DNA from: Afipia carboxidovorans OM5
GTDB lineage: Bacteria; Pseudomonadota; Alphaproteobacteria; Rhizobiales; Xanthobacteraceae
Assembly: GCF_000218565.1 (NCBI RefSeq)
Contig: NC_015684.1
Coordinates: forward strand, 1,922,001 to 1,986,000
DNA: 64,000 nucleotides
Direction: 5' to 3'
Below the pieces are notes generated by a model. The model was given only the letters and a program-made list of their open reading frames with translations. It was not told the origin of the DNA and made no database searches. Below, one piece after another: positions 1 to 8,143 of this stretch (positions within the stretch are counted from its first letter, which is position 1; every line of letters starts with the position of its first letter). A program made the translations under genes and the position numbers.

Positions 1-566
1 AACACGATGATGTGGAATTCGGACTGGCGCAGCAGCGCCATCAGCATCGGCAGGCTCTCGATGTCTTCGCGATGGATTTCGATCAGTTTCAGCGTGCCAC
101 GCACCCCGTCCATGGCATTGACGGTTGCGTGCGCTGCCTTGACGAGCGAGGACTTGCCCATGCCGCGCGCGCCCCACAGCAGCGCGTTGTTGGCGGGCAG
201 GCCCTTGGCGAAGCGTTCGGTGTTCTCGATCAGGATGTCACGCATCCGGTCGACACCCTTGAGAAGGCCGAGTTCGACCCGGGACACCTTCGGCACCGGG
301 ATCAGGCGGCCGTTCGGCTGCCAGACGAAGGCCTCGGCCGTGCGCAGCGTCTCCGGCGTCGAGACAGGCTCGGTCGATTTCGGCAGGCCCGCGGCGATCG
401 CCTCCAGCGCACGGGCGATCCGCTCCTCGATTTCCTCAGGTTTGGCGGCGGCGGGAGCGCGCTTTCGTGCCGCGGCAGGCTTGCTGCGAACGCCGGTTCG
501 GGCAGGGGCGGGATTGCGGGCGGAGCGGGTGCGGCGAGCGGGCGCCTTGCGAGTGGTTTTGGCCAT
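1..566 (-). CDS. DUF815-family P-loop ATPase, C-terminal part beyond the window
   Basis: The gene runs leftward from ATG 566 and leaves the window without a stop. The first 45 residues are rich in Lys, Arg, Ala and Pro and look disordered. A P-loop, GARGMGKS, lies at about residues 132-139, preceded by the 'LLKGVDRMRDILIENTERF' stretch typical of DUF815 ATPases. The family is an AAA-type group of unknown cellular role. The next gene, yajC, is divergent, so no operon partner is visible. The Walker A motif is certain; the substrate is unknown. Confidence 0.85.
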   Translation of the reverse strand, partial: MAKTTRKAPARRTRSARNPAPARTGVRSKPAAARKRAPAAAKPEEIEERIARALEAIAAGLPKSTEPVSTPETLRTAEAFVWQPNGRLIPVPKVSRVELGLLKGVDRMRDILIENTERFAKGLPANNALLWGARGMGKSSLVKAAHATVNAMDGVRGTLKLIEIHREDIESLPMLMALLRQSEFHIIV

Positions 567-757
567 GATTCCAGGGTGATTCTGCTAGGTGTGGCGGCAC
601 CCTAAGCGAGCCGTGGCAGGCCCCGCAACCCATGGAAATGACGGGGTGGTCAGCGTTGCAATTGAGGCGCTGGCCGCTATAGTCCGCGCGAATTTACCCC
701 TCCGCACGGTTTCAGCCCGGCCCCTGCGCCGGCCAGCCCGATCAAGGAAGACAGCGC

Positions 758-1099
758 ATGCTCATTACCCCCGCCTACGCCCAGGCTGCCGCAGGCGGCG
801 ACACCAACTCGATGCTGATGTCGCTGCTGCCGTTCGTGATGATCTTCGTCATCATGTACTTCCTGATTTTGCGCCCCCAGCAGCGCAAGGCGAAGGAGCA
901 TACGAACCTCGTGAAGAATATCCGCCGCGGCGACACGGTCGTCACCAATGGCGGCCTTGTCGGCAAGGTCACCAAGGTGGTCGACGACGAGCAGATCGAA
1001 ATGGAAGTGTCGGACGGCGTGCGCATCCGCCAGATGCGGCAGATGATTGCCGGCGTCCGCTCCAAGGGCGAGCCCGCTTCCGAGGCCTCGGGAAGCTGA
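758..1099 (+). CDS. yajC: YajC, Sec translocon accessory subunit
   Basis: This 113-residue protein has one membrane segment at about residues 20-39, followed by the conserved cytoplasmic 'LRPQQRKAKEH' block and a basic-acidic tail. YajC associates with SecD and SecF and supports protein export and membrane insertion. The start ATG has an AAGGA-type ribosome site about 10 bases upstream. secD begins 43 bases after the stop, so yajC-secD-secF form the standard operon. Length and order match the family. Confidence 0.97.
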   Translation: MLITPAYAQAAAGGDTNSMLMSLLPFVMIFVIMYFLILRPQQRKAKEHTNLVKNIRRGDTVVTNGGLVGKVTKVVDDEQIEMEVSDGVRIRQMRQMIAGVRSKGEPASEASGS

Positions 1100-1142
1100 T
1101 TCCCGCCGCCTGCTTGCCCTTCATGACGTGACGAGCTGACCG

Positions 1143-2741
1143 ATGCTTTATTTTACCCGATGGCGTGCCCTCGCGGTCATCCTCACGGCGTTGGTCGTGT
1201 GTCTCTGCGCAGTTCCGAACTTCTTCTCGGAAGCGACCGTCAAGACCTGGCCAAACTGGGCGCAGCGCCGCCTCGTGCTCGGCCTCGACCTGCAGGGCGG
1301 CTCGCACCTTCTCCTCGAAGTCGATGCCAAGTCGGTCAAGAAGGACAAGCTCGAGCAGGTGCGCGACGACGTTCGCCGCGCGCTGCGTGAGGCCAAGCTC
1401 GGCTACACCGGCCTCGGCATCAAGGGCGACAACGTCGAAGTTCGCGTCAAGGAAGCCGACCTTCCGACCGCATTGTCGAAGCTGCGCGAGCTGTCGCAGC
1501 CGATCGGCGGCATTCTCGGCAGCAGCGGCCAACGCACCGTTGACGTCACCGACCTCGGCGGCGGCCTGATAAGGCTCGCCGTGCCGCAGGCCGCGATCCT
1601 TGATCGCGTACGGCAGGCGGTCGATCAGTCGATCCAGATTATCGAAAAGCGCGTCAACGAACTCGGCACCGTCGAGCCGTTGATCCAGCGTCAGGGTATG
1701 GACCGAGTGCTGGTGCAGGTGCCGGGTCTACAGGACCCGACGCGGCTGAAGGAAATCCTCGGCAAGACCGCCAAGATGGATTTCCGGATGGTCGATACCA
1801 GCATCTCGCCGGAGCAGGCGCAGCAGGGCCGGGTGCCGCCGGATTCGGAGCTTCTGAAGGGCTCCGAGCCGCCGCATGTTCCTTATGTCATCAAGAAACA
1901 GGTGCTGGTGTCGGGCGCCGACCTGACCGACGCGCAGCCGAGCTTCGATCAGCGTACCGGCCAGCCGGTCGTATCGTTCCGCTTCAATGGTACCGGCGCG
2001 CGCAAGTTCGCGCAGGCGACCACCGAGAACGTCAAGCAACCGTTCGCAATCGTTCTCGATAACGAGGTGATCTCCGCGCCGGTCATTCAGGAGCCGATCA
2101 CCGGTGGCTCCGGCCAGATCTCCGGTAACTTCACGGTGCAGCAGGCGAATGACCTCGCGATCCTGCTGCGCGCCGGCGCGTTGCCCGCGCCGCTCACCAT
2201 TATTGAAGAGCGCACCGTCGGTCCCGGCCTCGGCCAGGACTCGATTGCCGCAGGCGAGCTTGCCTCTTATGTCGGCTCGGTACTTGTCATCGTGTTCATG
2301 ACGCTGACCTACCGCCTGTTCGGCCTGTTCGCGAACATCGCGGTTGCGATCAACGTCGCGATGATCTTCGGCGTGCTGTCGCTTCTCAATGCGACGCTGA
2401 CGCTGCCCGGCATCGCGGGCATCGTGCTCACGGTCGGCATCGCGGTCGACTCCAACGTGCTGGTCTATGAACGTATCCGGGAAGAATTGCGCCACGGCCG
2501 CAATGCGATCTCCGCAATCGACGCCGGCTTTGCCCGCGCGCTTGCCACCATTCTCGACGCCAACATCACGACCTTCATCGCTGCCGCGGTGTTGTTCTAC
2601 ATCGGTAGCGGCCCAGTGCGCGGCTTCGCCGTGACGCTCGGCATCGGTATCATCACCACCGTGTTCACTGCCTTCACCGTGACGCGCCTGATCGTCGCCA
2701 CCTGGGTGCGATGGAAGCGGCCGCAAACCGTGCCGATTTGA
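1143..2741 (+). CDS. secD: Protein translocase subunit SecD
   Basis: SecD works with SecF as a proton-driven RND-type motor that pulls exported proteins through SecYEG on the periplasmic side. The 532-residue product has an N-terminal membrane helix, the 'GLDLQGGSHLLLEVD' motif near residue 55, a large periplasmic domain, and five further helices in the last 160 residues with the conserved 'VGIAVDSNVLVYERIRE' segment. It lies between yajC and secF, with 12 bases to secF, which implies one transcript. Confidence 0.98.
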   Translation: MLYFTRWRALAVILTALVVCLCAVPNFFSEATVKTWPNWAQRRLVLGLDLQGGSHLLLEVDAKSVKKDKLEQVRDDVRRALREAKLGYTGLGIKGDNVEVRVKEADLPTALSKLRELSQPIGGILGSSGQRTVDVTDLGGGLIRLAVPQAAILDRVRQAVDQSIQIIEKRVNELGTVEPLIQRQGMDRVLVQVPGLQDPTRLKEILGKTAKMDFRMVDTSISPEQAQQGRVPPDSELLKGSEPPHVPYVIKKQVLVSGADLTDAQPSFDQRTGQPVVSFRFNGTGARKFAQATTENVKQPFAIVLDNEVISAPVIQEPITGGSGQISGNFTVQQANDLAILLRAGALPAPLTIIEERTVGPGLGQDSIAAGELASYVGSVLVIVFMTLTYRLFGLFANIAVAINVAMIFGVLSLLNATLTLPGIAGIVLTVGIAVDSNVLVYERIREELRHGRNAISAIDAGFARALATILDANITTFIAAAVLFYIGSGPVRGFAVTLGIGIITTVFTAFTVTRLIVATWVRWKRPQTVPI

Positions 2742-2753
2742 GGATTAGCTGCT

Positions 2754-3776
2754 TTGACCACGGCCCATATCGTCATTATTTCGCTCGCGGTTTTCATCGT
2801 CCTCCTGACGGTGCTGTCGGTCTATGGCGTCATCCCGGCACTGCGGGTTGTGCCGGACGAGACGACATTCCACTTCATGAACTTCCGCCGGTTCAGCTTT
2901 CCGATCTCGGCCGTGTTGTCGATCGCCGCGATCACGCTGTACTTCACGCACGGGCTTAATTTCGGCATCGACTTCAAGGGCGGCACGCTCGTTGAAATTC
3001 AGGAGAAATCAGGCCCTGCCGATATTGCAAAACTGCGCGCCGATCTTGGCAATCTCGGACTCGGCGACGTGCAACTTCAGCAGTTTGGCGGCCCCTCCAA
3101 CGTTCTGATCCGCATCGCGGAGCAGCCGGGCGGCGATGCCGCGCAGCAGGAAGCGGTGCAGAAAGTGCGCGCGACGCTCGGCGACGGAGTGGAGTATCGC
3201 CGCGTCGAAGTGGTCGGCCCGCGCGTATCCGGCGAGCTTCTGGCTTACGGCACTCTCGGCCTGATGCTCGCGATCTGCGGCATCCTGATTTATCTCTGGT
3301 TTCGGTTCGAGTGGCAGTTCGCGCTCGGCGCTATGGTCGCGAACGTGCACGATATCGTGCTGACCATCGGCTTCATGTCGATCACGCAGATCGATTTCGA
3401 CCTCACCAGTATCGCGGCGCTGCTCACTATTCTCGGCTATTCGCTGAACGATACGGTCGTCATCTATGACCGCATCCGCGAACTGCTGCGGCGCTACAAG
3501 AAGATGCCGATGGAAGATCTGCTGAACCAGTCGATCAACTCGACGCTGTCGCGCTCGATCATCACCCACGTCACGGTGACGCTGGCGTTGCTCGCGCTCT
3601 TCCTGTTCGGCGGCAAGGCGATCCATTCCTTCACCGCGACCATGATGTTCGGCGTGGTGCTGGTCGGCACCTACACCTCGATCTTCATCGCCGCGCCGAT
3701 GCTGATCTATCTCGGTGTCGGCACCCACCGGAAGGGGATCACCGGCGAGCCCGACGAAAAGCCCGCCAAGCCGTGA
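2754..3776 (+). CDS. secF: Protein translocase subunit SecF, TTG start
   Basis: SecF is the partner of SecD in the export motor. The 340-residue product carries 'GLNFGIDFKGG' near residue 65 and the helix with 'GYSLNDTVVIYDRIRE', both family hallmarks. The start is TTG 2754, with AGGA eight bases upstream. This start adds about 40 residues containing an extra hydrophobic segment before the usual SecF beginning; an internal ATG at 2877 (MNFRRF) would give the conventional length. The stop overlaps the next gene by four bases. Confidence 0.96.
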   Translation: MTTAHIVIISLAVFIVLLTVLSVYGVIPALRVVPDETTFHFMNFRRFSFPISAVLSIAAITLYFTHGLNFGIDFKGGTLVEIQEKSGPADIAKLRADLGNLGLGDVQLQQFGGPSNVLIRIAEQPGGDAAQQEAVQKVRATLGDGVEYRRVEVVGPRVSGELLAYGTLGLMLAICGILIYLWFRFEWQFALGAMVANVHDIVLTIGFMSITQIDFDLTSIAALLTILGYSLNDTVVIYDRIRELLRRYKKMPMEDLLNQSINSTLSRSIITHVTVTLALLALFLFGGKAIHSFTATMMFGVVLVGTYTSIFIAAPMLIYLGVGTHRKGITGEPDEKPAKP

Positions 3777-4156
3777 GCGGCGGCACGCCCACCGTCCCGC
3801 ATTTCCCGCGCCCTGCGCCGATCGATGCCTACGGGCAGGGCGGATTCCGTTTTGCCGAGATGTCGCATCGCGGCTCGCTGTTATGCCTGCCGGATGGCAT
3901 TTGGGGTTGGGAGCTCACGCGTGCCGCCGAGGTTGACCAGGCTGCGCTGGCGCGGGTATTTGCCAATGCCGATGCGATCGACACGCTGATTGTCGGCACC
4001 GGGCTTGATGTCTGGCGGCCGGAACCCGCGTTGCGCGAGGCGTTGCGGGCGGTGCGGATCGTGATCGACCCGATGCAGACCGGCCCCGCGATCACCACCT
4101 ACAACATCATGATGGGTGAGGGACGCCGGGTCGCGGCGGCGCTGATCGCGGTATGA
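3773..4156 (+). CDS. Mth938-like (DUF498/AAMDC) protein, NDUFAF3-like
   Basis: This 127-residue protein starts with GTG 3773, overlapping the secF stop, and its own stop overlaps the next ATG. Translational coupling is therefore likely. The motifs 'GTGLDVWRP' and 'MQTGPAITTYNIMMGEGRR' mark the Mth938-like fold. The human relative NDUFAF3 is an assembly factor of respiratory complex I; the bacterial role is not established. Its place after yajC-secDF suggests a job in inserting or maturing membrane complexes, which is inference. Confidence 0.9.
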   Translation: MSGGTPTVPHFPRPAPIDAYGQGGFRFAEMSHRGSLLCLPDGIWGWELTRAAEVDQAALARVFANADAIDTLIVGTGLDVWRPEPALREALRAVRIVIDPMQTGPAITTYNIMMGEGRRVAAALIAV

Positions 4157-5019
4157 GCGAAAGTCACAGCAAGGCCGCCGACAACGCCGCCTATTGCGCG
4201 CAGCTTGTGCGCGACCACGATTTCGAGCGCTATGCTACGACGCTGTTCGTCTCACAGCATCTGCGGCGACCGCTGCTTGCACTTGCTGCTTTCAATGTCG
4301 AACTGAGCCGTATCCGCGATCACGTCAGCCAGCCGTTGACCGGCGAAATCCGCCTGCAATGGTGGCGCGATCTGATCGACGATGTCGCGCGCGGCAGTGT
4401 CGAGGCGAGCCCCGTTGCTGCCGAGCTGATGGCCGCAGTGGCAGAATACGATCTGCCGCGTCGCGATCTTTCGCGGCTCGCCGATGCGCGGGTGTTCGAT
4501 CTCTATGACGATCCGATGCCGTCGCTCGCGGTGTTCGAGCGCTATTGCGACGATACTGCGGGACGGCTGTTTGCATTGAGCGCGCAAATTCTCGGCGCGG
4601 CGCCAGACGCCGTCGCAGACGCCGTGCATCATGCGGGTGTTGCGCAAGGGATTGCAGAGGCGATTGAAAATCTGTCGCTCCATGCTGCGCGCAAGCAGCT
4701 TTATCTACCGCAGGACGTGCTGGCCGAAGCGGGCGCGATGGAGGCCGATATCTTTGCCGGGCGCCCCACGCCGCAACTGACAGCGGCGATCGGCGGCCTT
4801 GCCGTTGTCGCGCGCGAGCATCTTGGCAAGGCGCTGTTCTTGCTGCGCGAGCAGAAAGGCGAGGCAGCGCGTGCTTTTCTGCCGCTCGCCGTCGTGCGGC
4901 GGGCGTTGAGCCACGACAGCCTCGCCACCGGCAATCCATTCACGCCGCAATCGATATCGCGGCTGCGGATGCTGTGGACGATGTGGCGCGTGACAAAATC
5001 GGAAGCGTTTCGGGGGTAA
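4153..5019 (+). CDS. Squalene/phytoene-synthase-fold protein, NDUFAF6-like
   Basis: The 288-residue product has the all-helical squalene/phytoene synthase fold, but at the first metal site it reads 'FNVELSRIRD' rather than DxxxD. The second site, 'GIAEAIENLSLHAARK', also lacks the aspartates. This is the pattern of NDUFAF6, a complex I assembly factor, rather than of an active prenyl synthase. The ATG overlaps the stop of the NDUFAF3-like gene. A role in carotenoid or hopanoid synthesis is unlikely because no such genes are nearby and the catalytic residues are missing. Confidence 0.88.
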   Translation: MSESHSKAADNAAYCAQLVRDHDFERYATTLFVSQHLRRPLLALAAFNVELSRIRDHVSQPLTGEIRLQWWRDLIDDVARGSVEASPVAAELMAAVAEYDLPRRDLSRLADARVFDLYDDPMPSLAVFERYCDDTAGRLFALSAQILGAAPDAVADAVHHAGVAQGIAEAIENLSLHAARKQLYLPQDVLAEAGAMEADIFAGRPTPQLTAAIGGLAVVAREHLGKALFLLREQKGEAARAFLPLAVVRRALSHDSLATGNPFTPQSISRLRMLWTMWRVTKSEAFRG

Positions 5020-5025
5020 TTACTT

Positions 5026-5097
5026 CGTCATTGTGAGGAGCGAACGCGACGAAGCAATCCAGCACTAAACTCTGGATTGCTCCGCTCGTAATAACGG
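5026..5097. repeat. Dispersed palindromic repeat, 'cattgcgag' family, copy 1
   Basis: Between the convergent ends of the NDUFAF6-like gene and trmFO. It reads gtcattgtgagg... gaagcaatccag on the left and ctggattgctccgctcg on the right, so it is an imperfect palindrome. The same core recurs at 14335-14406 and 46201-46321. Confidence 0.8.
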
Positions 5098-5108
5098 AAA
5101 GGACACAG

Positions 5109-5140
5109 GCTGTCTTCGTCACAGTGATGATGAAGACAGC
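5109..5140. terminator. Hairpin immediately after trmFO
   Basis: Arms GCTGTCTTC (5109-5117) and GAAGACAGC (5132-5140) pair perfectly, with a smaller TCAC/GTGA stem in the loop. It abuts the trmFO stop codon and lies between convergent genes. There is no clear U-run on either side, so its termination strength is uncertain. Confidence 0.5.
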
Positions 5141-6574
5141 TTACGCCGCATCCGCCACGCGCAGATGCGCGGCGATCCAGCCGTTGAGATCGGCAAGGGC
5201 ACGGGCACTCATCGCCTGCTTCTTCGCAATGGTCTTTTCATTGCCGCGCAGGCGCGTGCCGTCGGCCTTCTTGATCGGCGGCGAGGCGAGTGGCGGAAAT
5301 AGCCCGAAATTGATGTTCATCGGCTGGAATGAGCGGGGTCCCGCGTCGGTCGTCTCGATGTGGCCGCCAGTGATGTGATTGAGGAGCGCGCCGAGCGCCG
5401 TTGTCGGCGGCGGCGGAGCGATTGTGCGGGCCAGCGCATCGTATGCGGCGAACAGGCCGGCGAGAAGCCCGATGCCCGCCGATTCCACATAGCCTTCGCA
5501 GCCCGTCATCTGGCCTGCGAAGCGCAGCCGAGGCTCCGCGCGCAGCCGCAACTGTGCATCGAGCAACTTCGGCGAGTTGAGGAAGGTGTTGCGATGCAGG
5601 CCGCCGAGACGGGCGAACTCCGCATGCTCGAGGCCGGGGATCATCCGCAGCACTTGCGTCTGCGCGCCGTACTTCAACTTCGTCTGGAAGCCGACGATGT
5701 TGTAGAGCGTGCCGAGCTTGTTGTCCTGACGGAGCTGCACAATGGCGTAAGGCTTCACGGTCGGGTTGTGCGCGTTTGTGAGGCCGACCGGTTTCATCGG
5801 GCCATGGCGCAGCGTCTCGGGCCCGCGCTCGGCCATCACCTCGATCGGCAAGCAGCCGTCGAAATAGGGCGTGTTGCTTTCCCAGTCCTTGAAGTCGGTC
5901 TTTTCGCCCGCAATCAGCGCTGCGATGAACGCCTCATACTGCTCGCGCGACAGCGGACAGTTGATGTAGTCCGCGCCGTTGCCGCCCGGGCCGACCTTGT
6001 CGTAGCGCGACTGAAACCACGCCTTCGACATATCGATGGAGTCGCGATGCACGATCGGCGCAATCGCGTCGAAGAAGGCGAGCGAGTCCTCGCCGCTGCG
6101 CGTGCGGATGGCGTCAGCCAGCGCGGGCGAGGTGAGGGGCCCGGTCGCCACCACGACGTTGCTCCAGTCGGCCGGCGGCAGTCCCGCGATTTCCTCGCGG
6201 TGAATCTCGATCAGCGGGTGCTGCGCCAGCGCGGCGCTGACGGCGGCGGAAAATCCCTCGCGATCGACCGCGAGCGCGCCGCCCGCCGGGACCTGATGGG
6301 CATCGGCCGAGGCCATGATCAGCGAGTTGAGCCTGCGCAGCTCGGCATGGAGCAGGCCGACAGCATTGTTTGCGGCATCGTCTGAGCGGAAGGAGTTCGA
6401 GCAGACAAGCTCGGCCAAGCCGTCAGTGCGGTGTGCCTCGGTCGTGCGGACGGGGCGCATCTCGTGCAGCACGACCGGATGACCAAGGCGCGCGATCTGC
6501 CAGGCCGCTTCGGAGCCCGCGAGGCCGCCGCCGATGACGTGGATAGGGTCTTTGATCGAAGAGAAATCAGCCAT
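5141..6574 (-). CDS. trmFO: Methylenetetrahydrofolate-tRNA-(uracil-5-)-methyltransferase TrmFO
   Basis: TrmFO makes 5-methyluridine at position 54 of tRNA with methylenetetrahydrofolate as carbon donor and FAD as cofactor. The 477-residue product starts with the FAD-binding 'VIGGGLAGSEAAWQ' and has 'ELVCSNSFRSDD' and 'GCEGYVESAGIGLLAG', all typical. It is convergent with the preceding gene and separated from it by a repeat and a hairpin. Upstream lies the terminator of the DUF1127 gene, so trmFO is probably transcribed alone. Confidence 0.97.
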   Translation of the reverse strand: MADFSSIKDPIHVIGGGLAGSEAAWQIARLGHPVVLHEMRPVRTTEAHRTDGLAELVCSNSFRSDDAANNAVGLLHAELRRLNSLIMASADAHQVPAGGALAVDREGFSAAVSAALAQHPLIEIHREEIAGLPPADWSNVVVATGPLTSPALADAIRTRSGEDSLAFFDAIAPIVHRDSIDMSKAWFQSRYDKVGPGGNGADYINCPLSREQYEAFIAALIAGEKTDFKDWESNTPYFDGCLPIEVMAERGPETLRHGPMKPVGLTNAHNPTVKPYAIVQLRQDNKLGTLYNIVGFQTKLKYGAQTQVLRMIPGLEHAEFARLGGLHRNTFLNSPKLLDAQLRLRAEPRLRFAGQMTGCEGYVESAGIGLLAGLFAAYDALARTIAPPPPTTALGALLNHITGGHIETTDAGPRSFQPMNINFGLFPPLASPPIKKADGTRLRGNEKTIAKKQAMSARALADLNGWIAAHLRVADAA

Positions 6575-6667
6575 GCCCCAGCACTAAGGCGAGTTCGGGG
6601 ACGGCGCAACGCCCGCAGGAGAATCCCTGAACAGGCGCTCTCGGCAAACCATTGGGTTGAAACGACA

Positions 6668-6690
6668 AACGCCCGCACAAGGCGGGCGTT
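6668..6690 (-). terminator. Rho-independent-type terminator of the DUF1127 gene
   Basis: Perfect 9-bp stem, AACGCCCGC (6668-6676) with GCGGGCGTT (6682-6690), and a five-base loop. On the minus strand it is followed by a T-rich stretch. It lies 28 bases after the DUF1127 stop and before trmFO. Confidence 0.75.
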
Positions 6691-6717
6691 CGTGGTGGTC
6701 GTTCTAAAAGTTCCGTC

Positions 6718-6888
6718 TTAGCGGGCGGAGACGACGTTCGGGCGATAAGCACCAGCTGCGACGCGCTCGATTTCGCTGCGGTCGATGCCGATGTCGGCCA
6801 GTTCGCGCTCGCTGAGCGAGGAGAGCTCACGGTAAGCGCGGTTGTAGTCGCGGAACGCCTTGATGATGCGGACGAGAGAGAGGATCAT
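6718..6888 (-). CDS. DUF1127 small protein
   Basis: A 56-residue protein, too short for many gene callers. It contains 'AFRDYNRAYRELSSLSERELADIGIDR', split here as AFRDYNRAYREL and SERELADIGI, the core of the alphaproteobacterial DUF1127 family of small Arg-rich proteins. Members studied elsewhere influence RNA turnover and phosphate or carbon physiology. ATG 6888 has AAGGG eight bases upstream; an in-frame GTG at 6897 is the alternative. It has its own terminator, so it is probably a single-gene unit. Its role here is unknown. Confidence 0.85.
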   Translation of the reverse strand: MILSLVRIIKAFRDYNRAYRELSSLSERELADIGIDRSEIERVAAGAYRPNVVSAR

Positions 6889-7490
6889 GATATTCACCCT
6901 TCAGAGTTTTGGTTCAGTCCTTCGTGACTGCTTGCACACTGTAATAATCTCTTTTTCCTGGCATACCAGCCTCAATGGTGCGGTGCAGCTAGACGATAAA
7001 TGCATAGCTATTGACCTGTATCACCCCCCTTTGTTCTTTCCAGTTCGAATTTATTACGAATCTGTGAACGGGGGAGGGGCCGGTTTACGCATGTCGAAAC
7101 AAAATTACTCCAGTGATATGCACGTTATGCATATTCTCGCATCCTCAAGATATGAATTTAAAATCTTGTTTCAAGAGGTAAGATTTGCAGGATTGAACCA
7201 TGCGGGCGTGGCGGTTCCAGACTTTGGGGCCGCTTGAGAATCAGTATTCAGCCGCATTCCTTAAGCTTGCCGGCCGCCTATGGCTTGTTCCAGGCTCAGT
7301 TCCCGGGCGCGGGATTGATTGCGGCGTCGGGGAAGGCGGACGCCAGCCCGTGGAGCCCCGGAAATGACCGTGCAAGGCAGAGGTGCCTCGATACCCCATT
7401 GCAAAGAACAGGGAATGCGCCTTTCGGGAGGCGTCGGTCCGCAGGAAGCGGGGCAAGGCGGCAGCGCGGGAACTGCCGCCCGTGCCCTGC
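6889..7490. other. Gene-free spacer, partly AT-rich
   Basis: About 600 bases separate the DUF1127 and DJ-1 genes. The stretch 6900-7200 is visibly richer in A and T than its surroundings and contains two palindromes (see the repeat at 7116-7168). The rest, 7240-7490, is GC-rich. Open frames exist on both strands, but none shows a ribosome site, a family motif or the codon pattern of its neighbours. It would contain the DUF1127 promoter, which I could not place. Confidence 0.55.
7116..7168. repeat. Two adjacent AT-rich palindromes
   Basis: ATATGCA (7116-7122) and TGCATAT (7128-7134) pair across five bases; CAAGAT (7146-7151) and ATCTTG (7163-7168) pair across eleven. Both sit in the AT-rich spacer. 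They could be operator sites or remnants of an element; there is no flanking gene in phase with them. Confidence 0.55.
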
Positions 7491-8051
7491 TCAGGCCGCG
7501 CTTCGCTGCGCGTGCTGGCCTTCGCGCACTTCCTCGATGATCTTCGTGACGAACGCTTCGAGGTCGCCGGGATTGCGCGAGGTGATGAGGCCGAGGTCGT
7601 TCACCACCTCCGAATCCTCCCACTTGCCGCCCGCATTCATGACGTCGGTCTTGATCGACTTGTACGACGTCGCCTTCTTGCCCTTGATGATGCCGGTCTC
7701 GATCAGAAGCCAGGGCGCGTGGCACACCGCCGCCAGCACCTTCTTCTGATTGTAGATGTCCTTGATGAAGGCGAGCGCCTTGGGCTCGACGCGCAGCAGA
7801 TCGGGATTGATTTGGCCGCCGGGCAGCACCAGCGCATCGTAGTCGGCGGCCGAGACCTGATCGAGAGTCTTGTCCACCTTGACCGGCTGACCCCAATCCT
7901 TTTTGTCCCAGCCTTTGATCTCGCCGGGCGCGAGTGAAACGACGTCGACCTGCGCGCCAGCGGCTTTCAGCTTGGCGAGCGGAACCTCGAGCTCGGATTG
8001 CTCGAAGCCATGGGTGGCAAGAATGGCGATTTTCTTTCCAGACAGAAGCAT
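7491..8051 (-). CDS. DJ-1/PfpI-family protein (YhbO/PfpI type)
   Basis: The 186-residue product has the DJ-1/PfpI glutamine-amidotransferase-like fold with nucleophile Cys110 followed by His111 in 'AAVCHAPWLL' and an acidic partner at Glu17. Relatives act as glyoxalase-type or stress proteins; intracellular peptidase activity has also been claimed for the family. ATG 8051 is chosen because GGAGG lies six bases upstream; an ATG at 8072 lacks a site. It is probably monocistronic. Which activity it has cannot be told from sequence. Confidence 0.93.
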   Translation of the reverse strand: MLLSGKKIAILATHGFEQSELEVPLAKLKAAGAQVDVVSLAPGEIKGWDKKDWGQPVKVDKTLDQVSAADYDALVLPGGQINPDLLRVEPKALAFIKDIYNQKKVLAAVCHAPWLLIETGIIKGKKATSYKSIKTDVMNAGGKWEDSEVVNDLGLITSRNPGDLEAFVTKIIEEVREGQHAQRSAA

Positions 8052-8143
8052 GGCGTCCTCCGTATCCAGCATGTGCAGAAGTTGGCTTCAGCCCGTGCCG
8101 TCAACGATGGACGCCATGCCACGTTCCGTGGAAGACGCGGAGG

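Noticed and set aside
4153..5019. Reading the synthase-fold gene as hopanoid or carotenoid synthase
   Set aside because: Both aspartate-rich motifs are absent and no pathway genes are near.
6860..7237. A 125-codon frame through the AT-rich spacer
   Set aside because: It begins inside the antisense of the DUF1127 gene, has no ribosome site and no recognisable domain.
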